Below, one piece after another: positions 28,073 through 37,077 of a DNA stretch of 64,000 bases. Each line of letters begins with the position of its first letter. The stretch's first letter is position 1. The stretch covers positions 81,576 through 145,575 of the forward strand of contig NZ_FCNW02000012.1 in assembly GCF_001544475.1 (NCBI RefSeq). Reading direction: 5' to 3'. This stretch comes from Caballeronia humi. Lineage in GTDB: Bacteria > Pseudomonadota > Gammaproteobacteria > Burkholderiales > Burkholderiaceae. The translations under genes and the position numbers were made by a program. The notes below the pieces were generated by a model, which made no database searches, was not told the origin of the DNA, and saw nothing but the letters and a program-made list of their open reading frames with translations.

Positions 28073-30307
28073 TTATTCGGAGATGCTTTCGTATCCGTAA
28101 TAGCCTGCGTAGGTACTGCCCATCAGCATCTTCGATTGCGGGACGTCGGTGAGGAGGACGCCCTTCATGTTCACGCCGCCGTGATGGAGGCGCTTCATCG
28201 TTTCGCCGATTTCCTGCACTTGATTCTTGCCGTGACGCACGACGAGCAAGCTCGTGCCGGCATGCTTGCCGATGACGGTGGCATCAGTGACCGCAAGGAC
28301 AGGCGGCGTGTCGACGATGACGAGGTCGTAGAGGTGTTTCAATTCTTCGAGTACTTCTCCAAGGCGGTCGCTCATCAGGAGTTCGGACGGGTGCGACGGC
28401 AGCGAGCCCTTCGTGATCAGGTCGACGCCCGGCAGCACGTCGCGCAGGATCGCGCTCGACACGTCCGCGCCCATCAGCACGTCAGAGAGGCCCGGCGAAT
28501 GACGCACGCCAAAATGCGAGTGGATGTCGCCGCGGCGCATGTCACCGTCGATCAGGAGCACGCGCTTGCGGGTCGATGCCACGAGTGTCGCGAGGTTCAC
28601 CGACAGGAACGACTTGCCGGCCTCCGGACGCGAGCCCGTCAGCATCACCACGTTGTTGCGCGCGTCTTCCAGTTGCAGTTGCAGCGACGTGCGCAACCCG
28701 CGAATCCCTTCGACCGCCGCATCTTCCGGCGCTTGCGCGGCGAGCACGTGCAGTCCTTCGGTGCGCTGGCCGACCTTGCGTTGCAGGCGCAGTTGCGTAT
28801 TGCTGCGCGGCACGATCGCGAAGACGCGCACGCCCAGTTGCCGCTCGATGTCTTCCGGACGCTCGACGCCGCCATACAGCGCCTTGCGAACGAACGCGAC
28901 CAGTATACCGAGCACGAGGCCGACGCCCGCGCTGATCAGGATCACGATCAGGCGCTTCGGACGCACGGGATCGTCGGCTGCTTCGGCGAAGTCGACGACG
29001 CGCACGTTGCCGGTCTGCCCCGCCTTCGCGATGCGCAGTTGCTGCGCGCTGTTGAGCAGGTTCGTGTAGAGCTCGGTGTTGACCCGCACGTCGCGCAGGA
29101 GGCGCAGCGCGGTCTGCTCGGTATCGGGCAGCACGGACACGCTCTTGCCGAGACGCGTCTGCGCACCGGCGAGCGACGCGATCTGCGCATCGAGCGCCTG
29201 CACCGAAGGATGGTTCGCCGTGAAGCGCAGCGACAGTTCGGCGCGTTGCTGTTGCAGGTCGCTCAGCTTCGTCTTGTTATCGACGATCTGTTGCAGCAGC
29301 AGACGGCTTTCCTCGCTGAGATCCACCGTGCCCTGGCGATTGCGGAACGTGTTGTAGCGCTGTTCGGCCGCATCGAGTTGCTTGCGCAGTTCAGGCAGTT
29401 GCTGGTCGAGGAATGCGAGGGTGCGCTCGGCTTCGAGCGAACGCTTCTCGATGTCCTGCTGCGTGAAGCGGCGCGCGATGCTGTTCACGATCGCCGCTGC
29501 CTGCTTGCTGTCGCCACCTTCGAGGCTCACGCTGATGATGCCCGATTGCAGCGCGGTTTCCGTCACCGTGAGGCGCTTTTGAAGCGCGTCGATGGTGCCG
29601 AGCGTCGAGAAGCGTTGCAACTCGAATTGCGAGCCGGGAGCGCCGACAAGCTTCTCGACCTTCAGCTTCACGGGACCGATCGAGCTCGTGCCCGACACTT
29701 CCTGGCCCACCTTGCCGGTCAGGATCGCGATGCCGTTGGGATCGTTCAGCACATAGGTGCCGTTTTCTCCGGCGACGAGCGTGAAAGTCTTTTCGTACTG
29801 CTCCTTCGGTGTATCGAAGAGCGGCACTTGAATCTGCTCGTTGCCCCATGCGAAGCGCGACATGTAGCCCGCCGGGATCGGCTTGTCGAACGCTGAGAAC
29901 GCGCTCGCAACGAGGCCGCCGACGAACGGAAAGTAGCGCGGCGTGGCGATGATGTCGAGGTGCATGCGGCGCACTGCGTCTTCGACGACGAGGCGCGAGC
30001 GAAGGAGTTCGATCTGCGCAGCGGTGGTCGACTTGGCGTCGAACATCTGCGAGACGGTCTGGACTGCGTTGGCGTTTGCGTTGTTGTTGTTATTGCCGCC
30101 GGCGTTGCTTTCTTCCGTTTGAATCAGGGCGTCCGCGCGATACGTCGGAGGCGCGAGGAACGCGTAGGCTGTTCCCAATGCGATGACCGCCAACATGACA
30201 ACCGTTACCAGCTTCCAGTTGCCTAGCACGGCAGCCAGATAGTCCGATAACCGTAACTCGTCCCCCGACGATACATCCGAATATCGTGTATCAAAGTTCA
30301 TGGCCAT
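28073..30307 (-). CDS. wzc: Wzc-type polysaccharide co-polymerase and BY-kinase
   Basis: 744 residues from the ATG at 30307 (an ATG six bases later is equally possible). The order is: N-terminal Wzz domain with membrane helix near residues 31-52, a periplasmic coiled-coil region, a second helix near 450, then the kinase. Walker A GSRPEAGKS is about 558-566, Walker A' LLIDGDMRRGD about 585, Walker B LVIVDTPP about 663. The tail YAGYYGYESISE holds four clustered tyrosines for autophosphorylation. It controls chain length and export with Wza. A run of Asn residues follows the first membrane helix. No cognate phosphatase gene is visible in the window. Confidence 0.93.
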   Translation of the reverse strand: MAMNFDTRYSDVSSGDELRLSDYLAAVLGNWKLVTVVMLAVIALGTAYAFLAPPTYRADALIQTEESNAGGNNNNNANANAVQTVSQMFDAKSTTAAQIELLRSRLVVEDAVRRMHLDIIATPRYFPFVGGLVASAFSAFDKPIPAGYMSRFAWGNEQIQVPLFDTPKEQYEKTFTLVAGENGTYVLNDPNGIAILTGKVGQEVSGTSSIGPVKLKVEKLVGAPGSQFELQRFSTLGTIDALQKRLTVTETALQSGIISVSLEGGDSKQAAAIVNSIARRFTQQDIEKRSLEAERTLAFLDQQLPELRKQLDAAEQRYNTFRNRQGTVDLSEESRLLLQQIVDNKTKLSDLQQQRAELSLRFTANHPSVQALDAQIASLAGAQTRLGKSVSVLPDTEQTALRLLRDVRVNTELYTNLLNSAQQLRIAKAGQTGNVRVVDFAEAADDPVRPKRLIVILISAGVGLVLGILVAFVRKALYGGVERPEDIERQLGVRVFAIVPRSNTQLRLQRKVGQRTEGLHVLAAQAPEDAAVEGIRGLRTSLQLQLEDARNNVVMLTGSRPEAGKSFLSVNLATLVASTRKRVLLIDGDMRRGDIHSHFGVRHSPGLSDVLMGADVSSAILRDVLPGVDLITKGSLPSHPSELLMSDRLGEVLEELKHLYDLVIVDTPPVLAVTDATVIGKHAGTSLLVVRHGKNQVQEIGETMKRLHHGGVNMKGVLLTDVPQSKMLMGSTYAGYYGYESISE

Positions 30308-30388
30308 GGTGTCGCTCACTCGTTCTGAACTACGTTCTGAACTGCGCATTGGGCGGCGCGCGCGAAATGCGCGCGCCGTGCGAACGGC

Positions 30389-31576
30389 TTACTTCGTGAC
30401 GATGGCTGCGGTCAAACCAGCATTGATTGCCGGCAACAGCAGGTTAAGCACGCGGCTGAATCGGACCAGGCCGCTGTTATCGATATAAACAACGTCCTTC
30501 GGTTGCAGCTCGAAGTTGTTGGCGAGCAGCATCGAAACCGGCGAGCGCGCATCCAGGCGATAGATCTCCGGCTTGTCGCTCTGGCCGTTGCGGATCACGT
30601 ACGTTTCCTTCGGATTCGACGTTTCCTGGTTCAAGCTGCCTGCCTGCGAGATCGCGTCGGAAAGCGTGAGCTTGCCGTTCTTCATCGGGATCACGGTGGC
30701 GGGCTTGTTCACTTCGCCCATCACGTAGATGCCGTTCTCTTCGCGCGAATCGATGCGCAGCGAGTCGCCCGGCTTCAGAACGATGTCCGAGGGGCTGCGG
30801 CCCTTCTGCGTCATGGCCGCCATGTTGATCGTATAGGTGGCGCCATCGCGCAGCAGCGTGACGCGGCTTTGGTCGGCGCTCGGCGCGAAGCCGCCCGCAC
30901 GGCCGATCGCTTCGGTCAGCGTCATCGGGATGTCGTTGAAGGTCTGCGTGCCCGGTGCGCGCACGTCGCCGTCGATGTAGACCTGCGACGAACGGAACGA
31001 TGCGACACGCACCGTGATCTGCGGCTTCACGAACACCTTCGACAGTTCCTTGTACAGCTCGCGCTGCACCTGTTCCGCAGTCTTGCCGGCGACGTGCAGC
31101 GGCTTCGTCACATACGGGAACTGCAGGTTGCCGTCTGCATCGACGACGAAACCGGGCGCGGCGTCCGCCGTGCGCGTGTTCGGATTCGGCTGGCCGAGCG
31201 CGGCTACGAGTTCAGGGTGATCCCACACCGTGATCTGCAGCACGTCGCCCACGCCAAGCGCGTAGGAACCCGACTTGCCGTAAAGGCTCGCAAGCGGATC
31301 GGGACCGGTCGACGCCGGCTGCGCACGCATCTTGCGCACGAGCGACAGATCGATCGGCGTGATCGGGATGTTGACTTCGGTCGCCGGATCGCCGGCGTCG
31401 TTGCTGGTTTCAACCAGCGTCGGCGGCGAGGTCATGCGCATGCCCGGCGCCAGGCCGCAGCCTGCGAAGAGCGTGCACAGCGCTGCTGCGGCGGCGAGTG
31501 TGCCGAGCCGGAATCCGGACGTGCCACGGTTGTTGTTGGTCAGCGACGTGGTACTTGATTGTTTTTGAGTGAGCAT
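30389..31576 (-). CDS. wza: Outer-membrane polysaccharide export lipoprotein (Wza/BceE type)
   Basis: 395 residues. The signal peptide ends in the lipobox LFAGC with the lipidated Cys at 40. YALGVGDVLQITVWDHPEL starts the poly_export domain, and SLBB repeats follow (VYIDGDVRAPGTQ, IYVMGEVNKPATV). The C-terminus VLNLLLPAINAGLTAAIV would form the amphipathic outer-membrane helix of the pore. The octameric channel takes polymer from the Wzc complex to the cell surface. It lies 81 bases before wzc and 15 bases after the initiating transferase gene. Confidence 0.93.
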   Translation of the reverse strand: MLTQKQSSTTSLTNNNRGTSGFRLGTLAAAAALCTLFAGCGLAPGMRMTSPPTLVETSNDAGDPATEVNIPITPIDLSLVRKMRAQPASTGPDPLASLYGKSGSYALGVGDVLQITVWDHPELVAALGQPNPNTRTADAAPGFVVDADGNLQFPYVTKPLHVAGKTAEQVQRELYKELSKVFVKPQITVRVASFRSSQVYIDGDVRAPGTQTFNDIPMTLTEAIGRAGGFAPSADQSRVTLLRDGATYTINMAAMTQKGRSPSDIVLKPGDSLRIDSREENGIYVMGEVNKPATVIPMKNGKLTLSDAISQAGSLNQETSNPKETYVIRNGQSDKPEIYRLDARSPVSMLLANNFELQPKDVVYIDNSGLVRFSRVLNLLLPAINAGLTAAIVTK

Positions 31577-31591
31577 TGGTCGTCCCCTGCA

Positions 31592-32971
31592 TCAGTAAGC
31601 GTTGGTGTGGCGTAATCCTTTAAAGATCGTTGCGGCGATGATTCTCATGTCGAGGCCGAACGACCAGTTCCCGAGGTAATACAAATCGTGTGCGACGCGT
31701 CCCTCCATTTTTTCGATGCGATCCGTTTCGCCCCGAAAGCCATTGATCTGTGCCCAGCCGGTGATGCCAGGTTTGATCCGATAACGATGGATGTATCCCG
31801 ATACCACCTTCTGGTACAGATCATCGTGCTCCAGCGCGTGCGGACGCGGACCAACGACGGACATGTCACCCCGCAGCACGTTGAAGAATTGCGGCAGTTC
31901 GTCGAGGCTCGTGCGGCGCAAAAATGCCCCCACACGCGTGACGCGCGGATCATTGCGCGTTGCCTGACGAACCACCCCGGCCTGCTCGGCATGCACTCGC
32001 ATCGAGCGGAACTTGTAAATCTGGAAGACGCGGCCATCCGCGCCCTTGCGGCGCTGCTTGAAGAACACCGGGCCGCGCGAGGTGAGCTTGATCGCGAGCG
32101 CGATGCAGATCAGGAGCGGCGAGACGGCAAAGAGCGCACAGGCCGCGAACACGCGGTCGAAGAGTTCCTTTTGCAGCAGAGCGCTCGGCGAGAGCGGCGA
32201 CGCCACCAGGTTGATCGCCGTTTCGCCCAGCAAATCCGTCACGCCGGATTCGAAGAGCGCAAGGCTCCGCACATCGGGGATGAAGCGCACGTTCACCAGG
32301 TCGTCACGGAATTCGTTGACGTACTTCAGGATCGTGCGTTCGTGTGACAGCGGCAGCGCGAGCCAGACTTCGTTCACGTTCTGCGTGCGCACGAAGTTCA
32401 CGAACGAGACGATGTCTTCGAATACCGGCACTCGTGTGTTGATCGGGCCGGCTTCGGGCGTCGCGTTGCACACGGCCGAGGCGCGGAAGCCCGAAGCCGG
32501 CGAGCGGTCGATCTTGCGAATGATCGACTCGCAATGCCGCCCGCAGCCCACGACCGCGACCGAATGCAGGTTCATGCCGGCGTTGCGCATCCGGGCGAGG
32601 ACCGCATGCGTGACGAGGCGTCCGGCGATCAGCAAGCCGCCCGACATCGCCGTCCAGTAGGCGAACCACAACCGCGACACGTAGTCGAGGCGGTGCAGCG
32701 AGAACATCAGCACGAGAGCGCACGCCTGCACGATGAGCCACGCGAGCGACACCTGGCTCGCCAGCACGATCTTCGAGCGTCCGCGCCACGATTCGTACAC
32801 GCCGAACGACGGAAACAGCGCGAGTGAAAACGCGGCCGCGAACGCGACGAACGCGACGTAGAAGCGATGTGCTTCGATGTTGTCGAAACGAATCTGCGAC
32901 GCGATAGCAGCGCCGCAGATGATCATTGCGACGTCGAATATCCGCGCCAGTAGTCCCTGTAAATCGCGCAT
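31592..32971 (-). CDS. wcaJ: Undecaprenyl-phosphate glucose/galactose phosphotransferase (WcaJ/BceB type)
   Basis: 459 residues. Four N-terminal membrane helices and a CoA-binding-like middle domain (VAVVGCGRHCESIIRKI) precede the bacterial sugar transferase domain. That domain is marked by KLTSRGPVFFKQRRKGADG, IYKFRSMR, RRTSLDELPQFFNVLRGDMS and VGPRPHA. The enzyme loads glucose-1-phosphate (less often galactose) onto undecaprenyl phosphate, the first step of exopolysaccharide repeat synthesis. It uses UDP-glucose from GalU. Which hexose is used cannot be read. Confidence 0.92.
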   Translation of the reverse strand: MRDLQGLLARIFDVAMIICGAAIASQIRFDNIEAHRFYVAFVAFAAAFSLALFPSFGVYESWRGRSKIVLASQVSLAWLIVQACALVLMFSLHRLDYVSRLWFAYWTAMSGGLLIAGRLVTHAVLARMRNAGMNLHSVAVVGCGRHCESIIRKIDRSPASGFRASAVCNATPEAGPINTRVPVFEDIVSFVNFVRTQNVNEVWLALPLSHERTILKYVNEFRDDLVNVRFIPDVRSLALFESGVTDLLGETAINLVASPLSPSALLQKELFDRVFAACALFAVSPLLICIALAIKLTSRGPVFFKQRRKGADGRVFQIYKFRSMRVHAEQAGVVRQATRNDPRVTRVGAFLRRTSLDELPQFFNVLRGDMSVVGPRPHALEHDDLYQKVVSGYIHRYRIKPGITGWAQINGFRGETDRIEKMEGRVAHDLYYLGNWSFGLDMRIIAATIFKGLRHTNAY

Positions 32972-33077
32972 CCTGATTCTCCCCGTCCTGCTTTTCCGAT
33001 GACGAACCGCAAACCGCCGCTTCCTCCGTGTCCCTGCCGTGCTGCGTGTCCCGTCGTTTTTGTAAATTCAGCTAGCT

Positions 33078-34616
33078 TCAGCTACGGCCGTACGTATCGT
33101 CGAAGCGAACGATGTCGTCTTCGCCGAGATACGAGCCCGACTGCACTTCGATGATTTCGAGCGGCACCTTGCCCGGGTTTTCAAGCCGATGCGTCACGCC
33201 GAGCGGGATGTACGTCGATTCGTTCTCGCTCAGGAGGAACTGCTCCTCGCCGCGCGTCACGAGCGCCGTGCCGCACACGACGGTCCAGTGTTCCGCGCGG
33301 TGGTGATGCATCTGCAGCGAGAGGCGCGCGCCCGGCGTCACCACGATGCGCTTCACCTGGAAGCGGTCGCCGTGATCGATCGAGTCGTAGAAGCCCCACG
33401 GCCGGCGCACCTTGCGATGCGCTTCCGCTTCCGGCGCATGCTCTTCGCGGATGCGTGCGACGAGCCCCTTGATGTCCTGCACGCGCGAGCGGTCGCAGAC
33501 GAGCACCGCGTCGTCCGTTTCCACCACGATGATGTTGGTCGTCCCCACGCATGCGACGAGGCGTCCGCCTTCCGAGCGCGCATAACTCGACGTCGCGCCT
33601 TCGAACACGACGCGGCCCGCGGCCACGTTGCCCGATTCGTCCTTCTCCATCGCATCCCAGACGGCGTCCCACGAACCCAGGTCCGACCAGCCCGCGACGA
33701 GCGGCACCACGACACCCGCGCAAGGCGCGTTCGCCGTTCCGACGTGCTCCATCACCGCGTAGTCGATCGAATCGGACGGCGAGCGGCCGAATGCGTCTGC
33801 ATCGGGGCGCAGATAGGCGCCGTCCGTGCGTCCTTCCTTCACGGCCGCGACGCACGCTGCGTGCATCTCCGGCTGGAGGCGTTCGAGCGCCGCGAGCCAC
33901 ACGCTCGCGCGCACCACGAAAATGCCGCTGTTCCACCAGTACGTGCCGGCGGCGACGTATTGCGCCGCGAGTTCGGCGGCCGGCTTCTCGACGAAGCGGT
34001 CGATCTGATGCGCGCCTTCTTGCAGCGCGCCGCCGAGGCGGATATAGCCGAAGCCGGTGTCGGGGCGTGTCGGCGGGATGCCGAGCGTCGCGATGGCGCC
34101 CGCTTCCGCATGCCGCGCGGCGATGTCGATCGCGCTGTGGAGCGCGTCGATGTCGGCGATCGAGTGATCGGCCGGCATCGCGACGATGATTGCGTCCTGG
34201 CCATCGGCGCAGGCGAGCGCTGCGGCCAGCGTCAGCGCGGGCGCCGTGTCGCGCCGCGCGGGCTCGACGATGATGCGCGCCGCCACGCCGCTCGAACGGA
34301 CTTGCTCTTCAGTGGTGAAACGATGTTCCTCACCGCATACGATGATGGGCTCGGCCGCGACCTGCCAGTCGCCGGGAAAGCCCTTCATGCGGGAGACGGT
34401 TGCCTGGAGCAGCGAGTCGGGACCGACCACGCCGATCAGTTGCTTCGGAAACTGCTCGCGTGACATCGGCCACAGACGCGTGCCGGAGCCACCGGCAAGG
34501 ATGACGGGCACGAGCGAGCGGCATGGCTCGGCCAATCTGGCCGAGCCTGCTGCGTCCACCCCCACCCCACCCTCGTAACCGGTTGCGTCCTTGGCCTGCG
34601 TATCGTGTTTCGTCAT
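33078..34616 (-). CDS. manC: Mannose-1-phosphate guanylyltransferase / mannose-6-phosphate isomerase
   Basis: 512 residues, bifunctional type II enzyme (ManC/CpsB/BceA). The nucleotidyltransferase signature LAGGSGTRLWPMSREQFPKQ is near residues 40-59, after a polar extension of about 35 residues. The C-terminal cupin, from about 405, contains RPWGFYDSI and QMHHHRAEHW with the metal-binding histidines at 437-439. It makes GDP-mannose for Gmd and for mannosyltransferases. It is the first biosynthetic gene of the minus-strand exopolysaccharide operon, 106 bases before wcaJ. Confidence 0.94.
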   Translation of the reverse strand: MTKHDTQAKDATGYEGGVGVDAAGSARLAEPCRSLVPVILAGGSGTRLWPMSREQFPKQLIGVVGPDSLLQATVSRMKGFPGDWQVAAEPIIVCGEEHRFTTEEQVRSSGVAARIIVEPARRDTAPALTLAAALACADGQDAIIVAMPADHSIADIDALHSAIDIAARHAEAGAIATLGIPPTRPDTGFGYIRLGGALQEGAHQIDRFVEKPAAELAAQYVAAGTYWWNSGIFVVRASVWLAALERLQPEMHAACVAAVKEGRTDGAYLRPDADAFGRSPSDSIDYAVMEHVGTANAPCAGVVVPLVAGWSDLGSWDAVWDAMEKDESGNVAAGRVVFEGATSSYARSEGGRLVACVGTTNIIVVETDDAVLVCDRSRVQDIKGLVARIREEHAPEAEAHRKVRRPWGFYDSIDHGDRFQVKRIVVTPGARLSLQMHHHRAEHWTVVCGTALVTRGEEQFLLSENESTYIPLGVTHRLENPGKVPLEIIEVQSGSYLGEDDIVRFDDTYGRS

Positions 34617-34743
34617 CGTCGGGCTCCTGCCTGCTGGATGTTGCGTTGCGCGGAAAAAAACTCCGCCTGAATACCGCTCGAAACGGTGTGCCGCCGGGTG
34701 CGTTTCGCTCCCGGCCGGCGAAATGAAATTGCCTTGAGCCGCC

Positions 34744-35748
34744 TCAGCCGCTCGAATCGCGCCTGCTCTGCATCCGGTACTCGGTCGGAGAGATCAGAAG
34801 GCGCTTGCGAAAAATCTTGGCGAGCCGGTCGCCATTGCCCATGCCGCTCCTGCGCGCGATCTTGTCGACGGGCAGCTCCGAATCCGTCAGGAGCGCGCAC
34901 GTCACGGCAAGGCGCGCCTGCAACAGGTAGTCGGACGGCGTAATGCCCATCTCGATCTTGAAGCGGCGCAGGAAGTTGCGTTCGCTCATCGCCGCGACCT
35001 GCGCGGCATCGACCACGGAAATCGGCCGCTCGCAGTTGTCCTGCAGCCAGCGCGCCGCCGCCCGGATCTTGTCGCCGGCGGTCGCCGCGCCACTGTCGCC
35101 GAGGAGCGACACCAGCTTCGCGGCGGACCCCGGCATCAGCCGTTCGGCCACGCCTCGCGATACGTCCAGTCCCAGGTCGCGCTTCACGATCAATAGCGCG
35201 CCCTTCATCGATTCATAGCGGTCGCCCGCTTCGCTCGCCTGCTCGTCGCGCACGACGTGGATCATCGAGCTCGACCCGTAGCGCGCATGCGATTCGTGCG
35301 CGTTGCCGATGCCCGCCGCGTCCAGCACCTTGCGGCCCTCGGAGATCGACTTGACGACCGTCGTCTTCGAATGAACGCGGCGCACCCATTCGATGATGCG
35401 TTCGTCGCCTGCCGCGTCGTCGGCGCCCTTGCCGCCCGCCACGAAGAGCGCGTCGAAGCCGCCGTAATGGCGCGCATCGAGCCCGTCGGTCCAGACCCGG
35501 ACCGAGGACGAGCACGCCACGTTGCCGCCTTCGACCGACAGGAAGCGCACGTCATAGGTGCACTCGGCCCGGCCCTTCGCCGACGACAGCTCGTTCGCCA
35601 TGTGGAAGACCTCGGCGACGATGCCGGCGCCCAGGAGCGAAAAGCCGTCGTACAGCAGGATTGCGATGCGTCTCACCTCGGACTGCGAGCTTCTGGTCGA
35701 AGTGGGTATCCACCCCATGACCGCGGGTTCGAGATTGGCGTAAGGCAT
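34744..35748 (-). CDS. PfpI/AraC (GlxA-type) transcriptional regulator
   Basis: 334 residues. The start is the ATG at 35748, preceded at a good distance by AGAGGA; a nearby ATG at 35754 is too close to that site. Residues 25-200 form a DJ-1/PfpI-like domain (RRIAILLYDGFSLLGAGIVA, LFVAGGKGADDA). The C-terminal 100 residues are an AraC helix-turn-helix pair (DAAQVAAMSERNFLRRFK, SPTEYRMQSR). It lies 127 bases upstream of manC on the same strand, so it may read into or activate the exopolysaccharide operon. A clear paralogue lies at 41220-42260. The effector is unknown; in this family the PfpI-like domain is often a ligand sensor without enzyme activity. Confidence 0.88.
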   Translation of the reverse strand: MPYANLEPAVMGWIPTSTRSSQSEVRRIAILLYDGFSLLGAGIVAEVFHMANELSSAKGRAECTYDVRFLSVEGGNVACSSSVRVWTDGLDARHYGGFDALFVAGGKGADDAAGDERIIEWVRRVHSKTTVVKSISEGRKVLDAAGIGNAHESHARYGSSSMIHVVRDEQASEAGDRYESMKGALLIVKRDLGLDVSRGVAERLMPGSAAKLVSLLGDSGAATAGDKIRAAARWLQDNCERPISVVDAAQVAAMSERNFLRRFKIEMGITPSDYLLQARLAVTCALLTDSELPVDKIARRSGMGNGDRLAKIFRKRLLISPTEYRMQSRRDSSG

Positions 35749-36231
35749 GGTCATCCTCTGCAGCTTGCGTAATCCACGACCTGTGGAACGCTCGCTGCCA
35801 TTGCGGTGCATCATCGTCGTAGCCGAATTGACGGAGGCTGCGCGTGACCGATGGAAGCGAGATGTTGGCGGAATTGGTCCGCTGGCTTGAATCATAAACA
35901 GACAAACTTTTTTACGCTTGCGATTTTCGCGCTGAAGCCGGGAAATCTGTTCTGCTATGAGGCGGAACGCACATTGAAATCCTTCCCCGAATTCAGCGAC
36001 CTGCCACAAGCCGGCATTGCGCAAAAAGCAAACGCAATCTCCGCCCGAACGGTTAGAGCACTTTCCAGTCCGGTTGCAATTTCTGGCGGCTCGGCTTCGG
36101 AGAATCCCTTGTCGGACAAGGCGCTCCAAGCCCCATCAGGGTTTGTGGGCTAGCGCACGCAGAACTTCAGACGTTAGAAACTGATTCATCCATGCAACAT
36201 TGAAATGTCCAATCGATTCGGCTCCTTTCTT

Positions 36232-36274
36232 TTGATTCAACATTTTTGGTACCTTTGTTACCGATCTGAATCAA
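36232..36274. promoter_or_regulatory. Nested inverted repeats (TTGATTCA...TGAATCAA)
   Basis: TTGATTCA (36232-36239) and TGAATCAA (36267-36274) form an 8-bp inverted repeat whose centre holds a smaller one, GGTA-N7-TACC (36248-36262). Spaced half-sites like this are typical operator architecture, but no known regulator motif is matched. Confidence 0.35.
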
Positions 36275-36314
36275 CTTTGACAGGCAATTTATTGACGCCG
36301 CAATTGCCAGAGGG

Positions 36315-36331
36315 CGATTAAATATTAATCG
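36315..36331. promoter_or_regulatory. Palindrome CGATTAA-ATA-TTAATCG, candidate operator
   Basis: A perfect 7-bp inverted repeat with a 3-base spacer in AT-rich DNA. The half-site recurs as TTAATCG at 36370-36376 and CGATTAA at 36609-36615 in the same intergenic region, suggesting several binding sites for one protein. Confidence 0.45.
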
Positions 36332-37077
36332 GTTGTCATTTTAAAATCGGAGTGGCAGCGGGGTCGGAATTAATCGGTGGATAACGTTTACCGCTTTTAT
36401 ATGTGTGAATAACACGTCCGATTTGTATGAATGCATATGTTGCCCCGCACCACTGCCTGACGGCGTTCCTCGTCCCCTATACGCAGTTCGTTTGTCTACG
36501 GATGCGTCCGCCAATCATTAGCTATTTGACGCACTGCGTGAGCGCCATCCGTCTTGATGCATTTCATATGAATCATGACAAAGGGCCATAACGCCGGCGC
36601 CACACGAGCGATTAATCCCCCGATGAATGATGTAACGGGGACATGTTGTGATACGGTATTTTTTACTGGTATTTGTCGAACGGACCGGCAATATGCGGTA
36701 GCCCGGCCCAGACCATCGGACCATGTTTCACTCCTGATACTCGCTGGATTCTGGGTGGATCAGGCGCCCGGCGGATGCGCGGCGCGCGACGCGCGAAGGC
36801 TGTCCCGGTCCGCCAACCTTCAGCGCAACGGCTAGCCGCCCCGAAACGCCTGACTTATGCTGGATTGGCTGTGTGGAGCGTGTTTGCAGGTTGTTGCTTG
36901 GTTGACCGAATGGGGTCCGGATGCATCCGCCAAGCCTTGTGGCCAACGGGCCGGGACAAAAACGTGGCGCACCGCACACTCCGCGAAAGCGTCCCAAAAA
37001 CGTTTCATTTTGGTAGCACGGCGCCAAAAAGCGCTTGCCGGACCGTCGCCGTGTCGTGAAACCCAGTTGCGGACGTT

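Larger units (their letters stand above)
35749..37077. promoter_or_regulatory. Large AT-rich regulatory region between regulator and glycosidase genes
   Basis: 1.33 kb without a credible gene, the longest gap in the exopolysaccharide locus. The part from about 36180 to 36480 is far AT-richer than its surroundings. It holds palindromes and the repeated motif CGATTAA listed separately. It should contain promoters for the minus-strand regulator and the plus-strand glycosidase. Short open frames around 36575-37060 have no family features. Confidence 0.5.

Noticed and set aside
27998..29896. Long open frame on the plus strand (about 632 codons)
   Set aside because: Antisense to wzc, whose Walker and tyrosine motifs are unmistakable.
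36575..37059. Short plus-strand frames before the glycosidase
   Set aside because: No family features and no good ribosome-binding site; more likely part of the control region.
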